Below, piece by piece: positions 1 to 6,880 of a DNA stretch of 9,833 nt. Below the pieces are notes generated by a model. It saw nothing but the letters and a program-made list of their open reading frames with translations, was not told where the DNA came from and did no database searches. Source of the stretch: Clostridia bacterium (lineage in GTDB: Bacteria > Bacillota > Clostridia > Oscillospirales > RGIG577); NCBI GenBank assembly GCA_017419325.1, contig JAFOLN010000248.1:1-9833 (forward strand), read 5' to 3'. A program made the position numbers and the translations under genes. How positions within the stretch are numbered: position 1 is the first letter of the stretch; the number at the start of each line of letters is the position of its first letter.

Positions 1-136
1 AAGCGGGCTGTACCCGTCCGTCACGTCGATCCATCTTATATAATCGCTTGCGTAGTAATGCGCGCCGTCCGGGAATTCTGGCGTGTAGTCCGGCGACGCG
101 CCGACCTTCGGCGCGTCCAGCGTAACGGAAACGGAA
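1..136. repeat. Direct repeat copy A (within the repeat-protein gene)
   Basis: This copy matches 328-463 at an offset of exactly 327 bases, or 109 codons. Positions 26-93 are identical to 353-420 over 68 bases with no silent differences. A stretch of about 15 bases after that has diverged, then the copies agree again. The DNA-level identity points to recent duplication or gene conversion between repeat units. Confidence 0.9.
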
Positions 137-1272
137 GGAATCGCGGTCAATGTCAGTGTCGGGAAGGTGTACTTTATCCCGAATTCGCTGACATATTTGT
201 ATGACTCAGCGACAAGTCCGTTCAGCATCGCGGTCGTATCATCCGAAAAACCATATCCGTCATCAGCTTTGAGGTTGAAATCCACCCTGTACGTATGCCC
301 GGCCAGAAATACCTCGCTTTCCGGATTAAGCGGGCTGTACCCGTACGTCACATCGATCCATCTTATATAATCGCTTGCGTAGTAATGCGCGCCGTCCGGG
401 AATTCTGGCGTGTAGTCCGGACGCTCGCCGATGGCGGGCGCGTCCAGTGTAACGGAAACGGAGGTGATCTCCTCTATCGGCGGGAAGGTGTAGTAGACAT
501 AGAGCTGACCCAAGCCCGTCACGCTGACGGAATCAGGGCTCATGCCGTTTACCGTGACTTCGGTGCTGTCGGAAAAACGGCAGCCCTCCTGCGCCGTCAG
601 ATAGAGCGTGACACTGTACCGGCGTCCTGCCTCAAATACACCGCTGTCCTTATTAAAATGGATCGCGCCGTCCGTCACGTCGCTCCACATTATGTCATTT
701 TTGTATATGTCGCTGCTGTACGTGCCGGAGTAGTAGAGAGCGCCGACGGGAAACTCTGCCGTATAGTCGGGACGCTTGCCTGCGTTTGGCGCGTCCAGCT
801 TGACGGAAACGTAGTCAATAAGGGGGTCTTTCACCGACGTGAAGGTATACGTGAGTTTGTAATATCCCAAGTTCGTCATCAGACCATCAGCGTGTTGGCC
901 GTTCACTATGGGATGCGTGGCCCCGGTGAGCTCATAACCCGCCTCTGCCCACAGTTCAATCATGACCGTGTACCTGTGTCCGGCCTCGAATACATCGCCT
1001 TTGCCCGGCATCAAAGATTTATTTGCGGTCTCATCGCGCCAGTGGACGCCGTTTTGGTAATAAGAATTGCCCGGCTGATAGTTTTTAGCATAGTAATGCG
1101 AGCCGTCCGGAAACTCCGGCGTGTAGTCAGGCGACATCCCGACTACGGGCACGTCCAGCATGACGGAGGCATCTTTGATTTTGTCCGCCGCCAGAGCCGT
1201 AGTCGGCAGAAGCCCCGCCAGCATGACAAGGGCGAGGAGGAGGCCGAGAAGCTTATGCATTCTGCTTTTCAT
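1..1272 (-). CDS. Secreted repeat protein, 5' part only (runs off the left edge)
   Basis: I do not recognise a named family. The visible part is 424 codons with no stop, so the C-terminus lies outside the window. Residues 1-28 form a clear Sec signal peptide: a basic start (Lys/Arg at 2, 4, 7), a Leu-rich core at about 8-22 and an Ala-Leu-Ala cleavage site at 26-28. The rest consists of tandem beta-type repeats beginning near residues 36, 156, 273 and 382. Each opens with a strand containing LDxP or LDAP, followed by PDYTxEFPxG and two aromatic residues. Each later carries an aromatic-VFxAG-hydrophobic block and ends in YTF. The periods are 120, 117 and 109 residues. The ATG at 1272 is preceded by GAGGTG at good spacing. 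The likely role is an exported cell-surface or matrix protein with no visible catalytic motif; an anchor such as SLH, LPXTG or a wall-binding repeat would lie in the missing end. Confidence 0.85.
   Translation of the reverse strand, partial: MKSRMHKLLGLLLALVMLAGLLPTTALAADKIKDASVMLDVPVVGMSPDYTPEFPDGSHYYAKNYQPGNSYYQNGVHWRDETANKSLMPGKGDVFEAGHRYTVMIELWAEAGYELTGATHPIVNGQHADGLMTNLGYYKLTYTFTSVKDPLIDYVSVKLDAPNAGKRPDYTAEFPVGALYYSGTYSSDIYKNDIMWSDVTDGAIHFNKDSGVFEAGRRYSVTLYLTAQEGCRFSDSTEVTVNGMSPDSVSVTGLGQLYVYYTFPPIEEITSVSVTLDAPAIGERPDYTPEFPDGAHYYASDYIRWIDVTYGYSPLNPESEVFLAGHTYRVDFNLKADDGYGFSDDTTAMLNGLVAESYKYVSEFGIKYTFPTLTLTAIPSVSVTLDAPKVGASPDYTPEFPDGAHYYASDYIRWIDVTDGYSPL
328..463. repeat. Direct repeat copy B (within the repeat-protein gene)
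   Basis: This is the partner of the copy at 1-136 and encodes the start of the third protein repeat, from about residue 271. The earlier repeats, encoded at about 500-1165, are related only at protein level, so this pair is the youngest. Confidence 0.9.
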
Positions 1273-1320
1273 ATTGACACCTCGTTTCTTTGAATTAGAT
1301 GGTATTTAAATTATATAATA

Positions 1321-1349
1321 ATTGTATCATTTTGACTCAGGGATTGCAA
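1321..1349 (-). promoter_or_regulatory. Candidate sigma-A promoter for the repeat-protein gene
   Basis: On the minus strand a -35 box TTGCAA (1349-1344) and a -10 box TACAAT (1326-1321) are separated by 17 bases, in an A+T-rich stretch about 50 bases before the start codon. A second TATAAT (1315-1310) lies just downstream but has a poor -35. The promoter lies after the dehydrogenase terminator, so the repeat-protein gene is probably transcribed on its own. Confidence 0.55.
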
Positions 1350-1413
1350 CATACTGCTTTTTTGTACAGCAGTCGCGCCTTGCAGCCGCGGCCGTTTTAA
1401 GCCCGCGGGCAAA

Positions 1414-1457
1414 AAAACGCAAAAAAAACGGGCAGAGCGTTTTTGCTCTGCCCGTTT
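1414..1457 (-). terminator. Rho-independent terminator of the dihydrolipoyl dehydrogenase gene
   Basis: A perfect 13-bp stem pairs 1426-1438 with 1445-1457 (core ACGGGCAGAGC) around a 6-base loop. On the minus strand it is followed by an eight-base T run (complement of 1421-1428, partly shared with the stem) and a second T run. It begins 24 bases after the lpdA stop. On the plus strand the downstream T run at 1464-1470 is further away, so any action there is weaker. Confidence 0.92.
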
Positions 1458-1480
1458 GAATGTCTTTTTTTCAAAAAGAC

Positions 1481-2854
1481 TTATTTGTACATGAATATGC
1501 CTTCGCGGATTATCTCGGATACGGTCGGATGCGGGAAGATTATCTTCTTTATAGCATCGAGGTCGAGATCGCAGGTGATCATTGCAGCCACGCCGTAGAT
1601 GAACTCGGAAGCGTAGTTTGCAAGGATGTGAGCGCCTACGAGCTTGTTGGTGTCAACGTCAACGAGGAGCTTGCAGATGCCGGTGCCGCCTTCGTTCTCT
1701 GCAACGTAACGTCCGCTGTAAGCCATGGGAAGCTTAACAACCTTTACGTTTATGCCCTTTTCCTTTGCAACTTCCTCGGTGTAGCCTACCGAACCGAACT
1801 CAGGGTTCGTGTAGATAACGCCGGGAACTGCGTTGTACTTCATTTCGTCAGCGATGCCGAGGATGGTGTTTACTGCAACCTCAGCCTCTCTGTATGCGGT
1901 GTGAGCCAGCATGGAAGTGCCGTTTACGTCGCCTACTGCATAGATGCCGGGAACGTTCGTCTTCATCTGAGCATCCGTAACAACTGCGCCGCGGTTGAGC
2001 TCTACGCCCATTTCCTCAAGGCCAACGCCCTTGGTGTTTGCCTTACGGCCGATGGAAAGGAGAACCTTGTCAGCGGGGAGCTTCTTCGTCTCGCCGTCCT
2101 GCTCGTACTCGATGCCGTCCTTGAGGATCTTCGTAACCTTTGCATTCAGGTGGAACTTAACGCCCTTCTTCTCATACTCTCTCTGGAGGAGCTTGGAGAT
2201 CTCGTTGTCGTTCGGGCCTGCAATCTTCGGGAGCATCTCAACTACGTTTACGTTGGAGCCAACGGAGTTGAAGTAGGAAGCAAGCTCCAGACCGATAACG
2301 CCGCCGCCGATAACTACGAATTCCTTCGGAACCTCTTCGAGGTCGAGGATCTCGCGGTTCGTTACTGCAAAACCGCTCTCAACAGCTTCCTTGATGCCCT
2401 CGAAGAACGGGGGAACGAAAGCCTCGGAACCGGTAGCGATGATGATATTCTTGCCTTCGAAGGTCTCGCCGCCTGCTTCTACCATAAAACCGTCGTCGGT
2501 CTTTGCGCAAAGCTTGCCCTCTGCGTACTTAACGGTAACCTTAGCCTGCTTCATGGTAAAGCCAACGCCGCCTACCAGCGTCTTTACGACCTTGTTCTTT
2601 CTCTTTACAACGAAAGCATGGTCGATCTTCGGATTTTCAACGGTTACGCCGTAGTGCGAGCCAACGCCCGTAGCGTAGTCGTATATCTTTGCGGAATAAA
2701 GGAAGGTCTTGGTGGGAACGCAGCCCTCGTTTAAGCAGGTGCCGCCGAGCGCTCTCTTCTCTATAAGAAGCACGTTAAGACCTGCATGGCCTGCTCTTTC
2801 TGCTGCCAGGTAACCGCCGGGGCCGCCGCCTAAAACAATTACATCATAGCTCAT
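1481..2854 (-). CDS. lpdA: Dihydrolipoyl dehydrogenase (E3)
   Basis: A cytoplasmic FAD flavoprotein that reoxidises protein-bound dihydrolipoamide with NAD+. It serves 2-oxoacid dehydrogenase complexes or the glycine cleavage system. The 457-residue protein is full length. In order it shows the FAD-binding GGGPGG (9-14), the redox disulfide Cys40/Cys45 in GGTCLNEGCVPTK, the ATGSE strand (140-144), the NAD-binding GGGVIG (183-188), a second FAD contact near GDVNG, and the C-terminal HPTVSE (442-447) with the catalytic His442-Glu447 pair that separates E3 from mercuric or glutathione reductases. It has no N-terminal lipoyl domain, unlike some E3 proteins. The start is fixed by CAGGAGG at 2864-2870. 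No E1, E2 or glycine-cleavage gene is adjacent, and the gene has its own promoter and terminator, so its partner complex cannot be named from this window. Confidence 0.97.
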   Translation of the reverse strand: MSYDVIVLGGGPGGYLAAERAGHAGLNVLLIEKRALGGTCLNEGCVPTKTFLYSAKIYDYATGVGSHYGVTVENPKIDHAFVVKRKNKVVKTLVGGVGFTMKQAKVTVKYAEGKLCAKTDDGFMVEAGGETFEGKNIIIATGSEAFVPPFFEGIKEAVESGFAVTNREILDLEEVPKEFVVIGGGVIGLELASYFNSVGSNVNVVEMLPKIAGPNDNEISKLLQREYEKKGVKFHLNAKVTKILKDGIEYEQDGETKKLPADKVLLSIGRKANTKGVGLEEMGVELNRGAVVTDAQMKTNVPGIYAVGDVNGTSMLAHTAYREAEVAVNTILGIADEMKYNAVPGVIYTNPEFGSVGYTEEVAKEKGINVKVVKLPMAYSGRYVAENEGGTGICKLLVDVDTNKLVGAHILANYASEFIYGVAAMITCDLDLDAIKKIIFPHPTVSEIIREGIFMYK

Positions 2855-2941
2855 TTTGTGTTTCCTCCTGTAAAATATTATTAAATATAAGTCAAATACA
2901 CCGTAAACGCGGATCGTAAAATCCGCAGTATCACAAATTTT

Positions 2942-2970
2942 ATTTTAGCAATTTACACTCAAAGTGTCAA
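2942..2970 (-). promoter_or_regulatory. Sigma-A promoter for lpdA
   Basis: On the minus strand a perfect -35 TTGACA (2970-2965), a 17-base spacer and a -10 TAAAAT (2947-2942) sit about 90 bases before the lpdA start. The octamer ATCCGCGT (minus-strand reading) lies just upstream of the -35 (2984-2977) and again in the early transcribed region (2914-2907). The second copy is half of an inverted repeat GCGGAT/ATCCGC (2909-2914 and 2921-2926). These could be operator sites, but no known regulator matches. Confidence 0.7.
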
Positions 2971-3102
2971 GAAAATACGCGGATTTCTTGCGAAAAGAGA
3001 ATTAAATACGTCAATATTGTAAAAATCGGCTAAAAACCATCCTGCCGCCCCCTCGGTTTATGGCCATTTCGGAAAAATAGCGGCAAATTTCATATAAAAT
3101 AT

Positions 3103-3130
3103 TTGCTAATTTGCATTAGTATGATAGAAT
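3103..3130 (+). promoter_or_regulatory. Sigma-A promoter for the transketolase operon
   Basis: A -35-like TTGCTA (3103-3108), a 16-base spacer and a -10 TAGAAT (3125-3130) with an extended -10 TG at 3122-3123. It diverges from the lpdA promoter, about 130 bases away. The rest of the 345-base gene-free stretch 2855-3199 is A+T rich, and I see no further gene in it. Confidence 0.5.
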
Positions 3131-3151
3131 ATAACCACGAGATAATTTTTT

Positions 3152-3181
3152 TGCGCCGCCGAAACGTTTTATTGCGGCGCA
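3152..3181 (+). promoter_or_regulatory. Leader hairpin just before the transketolase ribosome binding site
   Basis: A perfect 8-bp G+C-only-rich stem TGCGCCGC/GCGGCGCA (3152-3159 with 3174-3181) has a 14-base loop containing the palindrome AAACGTTT. It ends 6 bases before the AAGGAGG at 3188-3194. No T run follows, so it is not a terminator. It could stabilise the mRNA, affect initiation or act as a DNA operator. Confidence 0.5.
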
Positions 3182-3199
3182 TACTTCAAGGAGGTAAAA

Positions 3200-4042
3200 A
3201 TGAGTTTAGACCCCAAAAGAAAGGCCTATCTCGAATCGCTGTGCAGGCAGTTCCGCATTGACGTCATCGAAACGCTGCACTCGATACAGACAGGTCACCC
3301 CGGCGGCTCATTATCGGTGTGCGAGATATTGACCGCGATATTTTTTGAGAAAGCGAGGTTCGATGCCAAAAACCCCAAATGGCCCGGCCGCGACCGTGTC
3401 GTTTTAAGCAAAGGGCACGCGGCGCCGATGCTTTACCGCATCCTTGCGGAGCTCGAGTTCTTCCCCAAGGAGGACTTAAAGACGCTTCGCCAGGCGGGAA
3501 GCCACCTTCAGGGTCATCCCTCGCCGAATCATACTCCGGGTATAGAGATACCCACGGGGCCTTTAGGCTTTGGCTACTCGGCGGCATTGGGCATGGCGCT
3601 TGCGCAGCGTCTTGACTACCCCGATGCATATACCTACGCCATCCTGGGCGACGGCGAAACGAACGAGGGCATAGTCTGGGAGGCCGCAATGAGCGCGTCC
3701 AAGTTCAAGGCGGACAATTTCATCACGATACTTGACAACAACCATGTACAGCTCGACGGCCCGAGCAATGTAATAATGCCCATGGGCGACATCCACGCGA
3801 AGTGGAGCGCCTTCGGCTATAATGTAATCCACTGCAACGGTCACGACGTGGAGGACGTGTGCGACGCCATCGACCTTGCAAAGGAAAAGAAGGGAATGCC
3901 CTCCATCATCATTGCCGAGACCGTAAAGGGCAAGGGCGTATCGTTCATGGAAGGCAACAACAAGTGGCACGGAAGCGCCATAGACGACGAAAGCTACAAG
4001 AAGGCCATGGCCGAGCTTAAAGGAGGTGCGTCCGATGCCTAA
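3200..4042 (+). CDS. Transketolase, N-terminal (thiamine diphosphate-binding) subunit
   Basis: This half of a split transketolase binds the pyrophosphate end of thiamine diphosphate (ThDP). The complex moves two-carbon ketol units between sugar phosphates in the non-oxidative pentose phosphate pathway, in the cytoplasm. The 280-residue length is typical of the split N-subunit. Visible motifs are GHPGG (32-36), SKGHA (70-74), GHPSP (105-109), TGPLGFG (119-125), the ThDP/metal motif starting GDGE (150-153) and ending NN (180-181), and WHG (256-258). His33, His73, His106 and His257 fit the active-site histidines of yeast transketolase (30, 69, 103, 263). Lengths and motifs argue against DXS or a 2-oxoacid dehydrogenase E1. 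The ATG follows AAGGAGG (3188-3194). Its 3' end overlaps the next gene by 8 bases and carries that gene's ribosome binding site. Confidence 0.97.
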   Translation: MSLDPKRKAYLESLCRQFRIDVIETLHSIQTGHPGGSLSVCEILTAIFFEKARFDAKNPKWPGRDRVVLSKGHAAPMLYRILAELEFFPKEDLKTLRQAGSHLQGHPSPNHTPGIEIPTGPLGFGYSAALGMALAQRLDYPDAYTYAILGDGETNEGIVWEAAMSASKFKADNFITILDNNHVQLDGPSNVIMPMGDIHAKWSAFGYNVIHCNGHDVEDVCDAIDLAKEKKGMPSIIIAETVKGKGVSFMEGNNKWHGSAIDDESYKKAMAELKGGASDA

Positions 4043-4979
4043 ATCGATAAGAGACGCTTACGGCGAGGCGCTCCGCAAGTACGGCGTGCCCAACAAAAAC
4101 GTAATTGTGCTTGACGCCGACCTTTCCGGCTCCACCAAGTCGGCGCTCTTCGGAAAGGAAGCGCCCGACCGCTTCTTCAACGTGGGCATAAGCGAGAACA
4201 ACATGGTGGCAATGGCGGCAGGCATGTCCACCTGCGGCAAGAACGTATTCGTAAACACATTCACCTCGTTTTTAACGACGATAGGCGCATGCGCCGCAAA
4301 GGCGCTCATATCCTACGGCAGACTCAACGTAAAGATGGCAGGAGCTTACGCGGGCCTTTCGGGCGCGTACGACGGCCCCAGCCACCACGCGCTGGAGGAT
4401 ATCGCAATCATGCGCGCAATGCCCAACTTCACGGTGCTTGTGGCAAGCGATGAGATAATGGTGGACAAGCTGACGAAGTACCTCGTGGAGGATCACGTGG
4501 GCCCCGCTTACTTAAGACTTTCGAGAGAGGCGTTCCCCGTTGTATACTCCGAGGACGAGACCTTCCTGCCCGGCGGCTCCAAGGTGCTCTGCGAGGGCGG
4601 CGACGCCGTAGTGTTCACCATGGGATTTATGGTCTCGAAGTCGCTTGAAGCGGCAAAGAGACTTAAGGACGAGGGCATAAACGTAACGGTCGTAGACCTT
4701 TATTCCATAAAGCCCATCGACCGCGACACCATCGTAAAGTACGCAAAATCCACCGGCGCGGTAGTCGCAGCCGAGGAGCACAATATCATCGGCGGCCTTA
4801 CCGCCGCGGTGTCCGAGGTAATGCTCACCGAGGGAGCGTTCGCTCCGCTTGAGTCGGTGTCCATGCCCGACAGACACGCCGAGACAGGCAAGTATTCCGA
4901 CCTTACGGAGAAGTTCGGCTTCACCGCCGACGCGGTTTACAATGCAGTAAAGAAGGCAATTTCAAGAAAAGGCAAATAA
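4035..4979 (+). CDS. Transketolase, C-terminal subunit
   Basis: The partner half of the split transketolase supplies the pyrimidine-binding domain with the cofactor-activating glutamate, and the C-terminal domain. The protein has 314 residues. Motifs are GISENNM (51-57) with the catalytic Glu54, the aromatic NTFTSF segment (74-79), DGPSHH (113-118) with substrate-phosphate histidines, LSRE (162-165), DLYSIKPID (221-229) and EEHNIIGG (247-254). I start at the ATG 4035 because GGAGGT lies at 4022-4027 with ideal spacing. A GTG at 4026 in the same frame is inside that ribosome binding site and is unlikely to be used. The 8-base overlap with the N-subunit gene suggests translational coupling and a 1:1 ratio of the two chains. 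Confidence 0.96.
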   Translation: MPKSIRDAYGEALRKYGVPNKNVIVLDADLSGSTKSALFGKEAPDRFFNVGISENNMVAMAAGMSTCGKNVFVNTFTSFLTTIGACAAKALISYGRLNVKMAGAYAGLSGAYDGPSHHALEDIAIMRAMPNFTVLVASDEIMVDKLTKYLVEDHVGPAYLRLSREAFPVVYSEDETFLPGGSKVLCEGGDAVVFTMGFMVSKSLEAAKRLKDEGINVTVVDLYSIKPIDRDTIVKYAKSTGAVVAAEEHNIIGGLTAAVSEVMLTEGAFAPLESVSMPDRHAETGKYSDLTEKFGFTADAVYNAVKKAISRKGK

Positions 4980-4993
4980 TTTTCGGTCACACG

Positions 4994-5027
4994 ATATCCC
5001 GTCCGCAAACGCGGACGGGATATTTTT
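4994..5027 (+). terminator. Rho-independent terminator of the transketolase operon
   Basis: A perfect 13-bp stem pairs 4994-5006 with 5011-5023 (core CCCGTCCGC/GCGGACGGG) around an AAAC loop, followed by a five-base T run (5023-5027). It starts 15 bases after the stop codon. The minus-strand side has no T run. The T run overlaps the stop codon (5028-5026) of the convergent gene. Confidence 0.92.
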
Positions 5028-5913
5028 ATATGACAGTCTCCGTTTCGCATTCTCCGGGGTACACCCGCTTTATCTCGCGCGCCCCAAGCCCCGTAAGGTC
5101 GGTCTCGCTTCTCACGGCGGCGCGGGAGCGCCCGCCGCACCGAACGGTCACAAGCTTGTTTTCTGAAACAAGATACACGACGGGCGCGCCGTCCGTCACG
5201 GAAAACGCCATCCGTGCGCCGGGGGCGGCTTCGCCCATGTCGCGGATTTCTCGCGTGACGCGGGCGCGTATGTCCGTTTGTATAAGAAAGACGCGCCCGC
5301 CCCGGATGAACGCGGTAAAAAGCGCGCCCCCGCGGAGCCGTACCCTTATATTTGAGAACCCGCCGCCCGAAATCAGGGGAATGAGGCTCGTTTTTTTGCG
5401 CGAGGGCTCCGATATGAGAGCCGAGAGCGTGCCCGCCTCGTCCTCAAAGGCGGCGCAGACAAAAGAGCCGTCCGACGCGCCGTCAAAGGCGTCCCACGAC
5501 GACAAACGCGCCGCCGCGGCGGGCGTTCGGCCGCTTTTTGAAAGCGTCGTCGCCATGAGAGCCGTTTTTCCCGCGGAAGACAGGGAGAAAAAAGCGAACA
5601 CCTCGCCGCCCGAGGGGCAGAGCGCGAATTTCTTCTCATGAAAGCCTCCGCTTTTCGGTACAAGCACATCGAAGCGCCGCCAGACGCCGTCACTGTCCGT
5701 TATCTTAAAAATAACACCGTTCTGCGTCTGCGCCATGATGAACACCGTGCCGCCGGGCGTCATGCATACGTCCATCTCGCCCCGCGCATTCTTAAAAAGA
5801 AGCTTTGCCCCCGACGTGCGGCCGGCAGGCTTTTTTATTATGATGCCCGTGCCCCGAAGAAGGGACAGTGAAAAGTCCCCGTCAGGGCGCATGATGTGAA
5901 ATTCCCTGTACAT
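5026..5913 (-). CDS. Unrecognised protein with beta-propeller-like repeats
   Basis: I do not recognise this 295-residue protein. It has no signal peptide and no long membrane segment, so it is probably cytoplasmic. It is rich in short hydrophobic strands separated by Gly/Ser/Asp turns. Roughly every 45-50 residues a strand of the type GGxVFxxxx or DGSFVCAAF recurs (about residues 55, 100, 150, 200 and 245). This is the look of a beta-propeller or similar all-beta repeat fold and is inferred by eye. No catalytic motif stands out. I prefer the ATG at 5913, which follows GAGGAG, over an in-frame ATG at 5937 that has no ribosome binding site and would add eight basic residues. The gene converges on the transketolase operon and diverges from the cysteine-rich gene, with 140 bases between the two starts. 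It is noticeably G+C rich. Strand and frame are supported by an intact reading frame and normal residue composition. Confidence 0.75.
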   Translation of the reverse strand: MYREFHIMRPDGDFSLSLLRGTGIIIKKPAGRTSGAKLLFKNARGEMDVCMTPGGTVFIMAQTQNGVIFKITDSDGVWRRFDVLVPKSGGFHEKKFALCPSGGEVFAFFSLSSAGKTALMATTLSKSGRTPAAAARLSSWDAFDGASDGSFVCAAFEDEAGTLSALISEPSRKKTSLIPLISGGGFSNIRVRLRGGALFTAFIRGGRVFLIQTDIRARVTREIRDMGEAAPGARMAFSVTDGAPVVYLVSENKLVTVRCGGRSRAAVRSETDLTGLGAREIKRVYPGECETETVI

Positions 5914-5967
5914 TTCGCTCCTCGCTCCCTTCCTCATAGATGATATGCGCGCCCCGCGCCTTCAATC

Positions 5968-5994
5968 ACCAAAAGGAGCGTCCTGCATAAAATA
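5968..5994 (+). promoter_or_regulatory. Candidate sigma-K-like sporulation promoter before the cysteine-rich gene
   Basis: AC at 5968-5969, 16 bases, then CATAAAATA at 5986-5994 fits the sigma-K pattern of Bacillus and Clostridium (AC, about 16 bases, CATAnnnTA). It lies about 60 bases before the start codon. No good sigma-A pair is visible in the same interval. Such a short pattern can occur by chance. Confidence 0.35.
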
Positions 5995-6053
5995 TACTGA
6001 GGCGAACGAATGAACGTGTCGCCCGAAAGAGTAAACATTTACAGGAGGAAATC

Positions 6054-6872
6054 ATGGCTACAAGAAACGAGACTGCCCGGGCGGTACGTGAAGCCGTATG
6101 TATCGACACGAAGCGCATATACGACTCCTGCCGCGACCGCGACTGCCTCAGGGATATACCCGTATATTTCCCGAGATGCACCGTTCCGGTCATTAACAGA
6201 GCGGTGAGCGTGCGCGCAAAGGACATTGAGCTTGTCTGGGTCGACATCGACGCGGAGGCGATATCCTTCAATAAGGGATATTACTCGGTGAAGATCCGCT
6301 ACTACTTCAGAATAACGCTTGACGTATTCACGGGCATGGGTCAATCCGTTGCCGTTTCGGGCGTGGCGTCGGCCGATAAGACGCTCATACTCTTCGGCTC
6401 GGAGGGCTCCGCAAAGACCTTCAGCTCAAAGTACGTGTCGGGCGACAGCGACAGCGCGCTCAAAACGACTACGAACCTGCCGGAGGCAAGCGTTGAGACC
6501 GTTGACCCGATAATACTTCAGGCAAGGCTTGTCGACCCCGCAAACGACGCCGACAAGTGCTGCTGCTGTTGCTGCTTCGACGCGGAGAGCATGCCGAGGT
6601 GCGTTGCGGGCGTGTTCGAGGACGAGATATCGCCGGAGGCCGACCGCCAGGTGCTTGTAACGATAGGCATCTTTTCGATAGTGCGTCTTTCGAGAAAGGT
6701 GCAGCTTCTCATCCCTGTATACGACTTCTGCATCCCGCAGAGAGACTGCGACGGCGCGTCCGCGGGCGACGACCGCGACCCCTGCGAGCTTTTCTCGCAG
6801 TTTAACTTCCCGATAGACGACTTCTTCCCTCCGAACAAAAGCGCCTTTGAGGACAACTGCTGCTGCGGCTGA
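6054..6872 (+). CDS. Cysteine-rich conserved clostridial-type protein, possible spore coat component
   Basis: A 272-residue protein with 17 cysteines: 16, 26, 31, 42, an unbroken run at 169-174, 183, 226, 232, 244 and 269-271 just before the final Gly. The N-terminal VCIDTKRIYDSCRDRDCL block (15-32) resembles, from memory, uncharacterised proteins of Clostridia. Residues 57-110 and 198-225 are strand-rich, and the last 45 residues are acidic and aromatic. There is no signal peptide, membrane segment or known metal-binding pattern such as CxxC pairs. The start is fixed by AGGAGG at 6042-6047. Many cysteines in a protein without an export signal, together with a sigma-K-like promoter, fit a mother-cell spore coat protein cross-linked by disulfides. 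A metal-binding or storage role is the alternative. The reading frame is certain; the function is inference. Confidence 0.88.
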   Translation: MATRNETARAVREAVCIDTKRIYDSCRDRDCLRDIPVYFPRCTVPVINRAVSVRAKDIELVWVDIDAEAISFNKGYYSVKIRYYFRITLDVFTGMGQSVAVSGVASADKTLILFGSEGSAKTFSSKYVSGDSDSALKTTTNLPEASVETVDPIILQARLVDPANDADKCCCCCCFDAESMPRCVAGVFEDEISPEADRQVLVTIGIFSIVRLSRKVQLLIPVYDFCIPQRDCDGASAGDDRDPCELFSQFNFPIDDFFPPNKSAFEDNCCCG

Positions 6873-6880
6873 ATAAAAGA

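Noticed and set aside
295..1293. A 332-codon open frame on the plus strand opposite the secreted repeat protein
   Set aside because: It is a mirror of the repetitive minus-strand gene, with no ribosome binding site or plausible product. The minus-strand frame has a signal peptide and a clear repeat pattern.
1460..2734. A 424-codon open frame on the plus strand opposite lpdA
   Set aside because: It lies wholly across the lpdA gene and its terminator, and its product has no recognisable motif. lpdA on the other strand has all catalytic residues.
4026..4034. GTG at 4026 as the start of the transketolase C-subunit
   Set aside because: The GTG is part of the ribosome binding site serving the ATG at 4035, so it would have no ribosome binding site of its own.
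4994..5027. The transketolase terminator acting in both directions for the convergent gene
   Set aside because: On the minus strand the stem is not followed by a T run, so I call it only for the plus strand.
5030..5641. A 203-codon plus-strand open frame opposite the beta-propeller-like gene
   Set aside because: The product is Arg/Ser/Pro-rich in the manner of a shadow frame and begins directly at the transketolase terminator without a ribosome binding site. The minus-strand product has normal hydrophobic strand patterns.
6010..6207. A small plus-strand open frame upstream of and overlapping the cysteine-rich gene
   Set aside because: It has only a weak GAGG before its ATG, is out of frame with the main gene, overlaps it by about 150 bases and has a low-complexity product. 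The strong AGGAGG belongs to the ATG at 6054.
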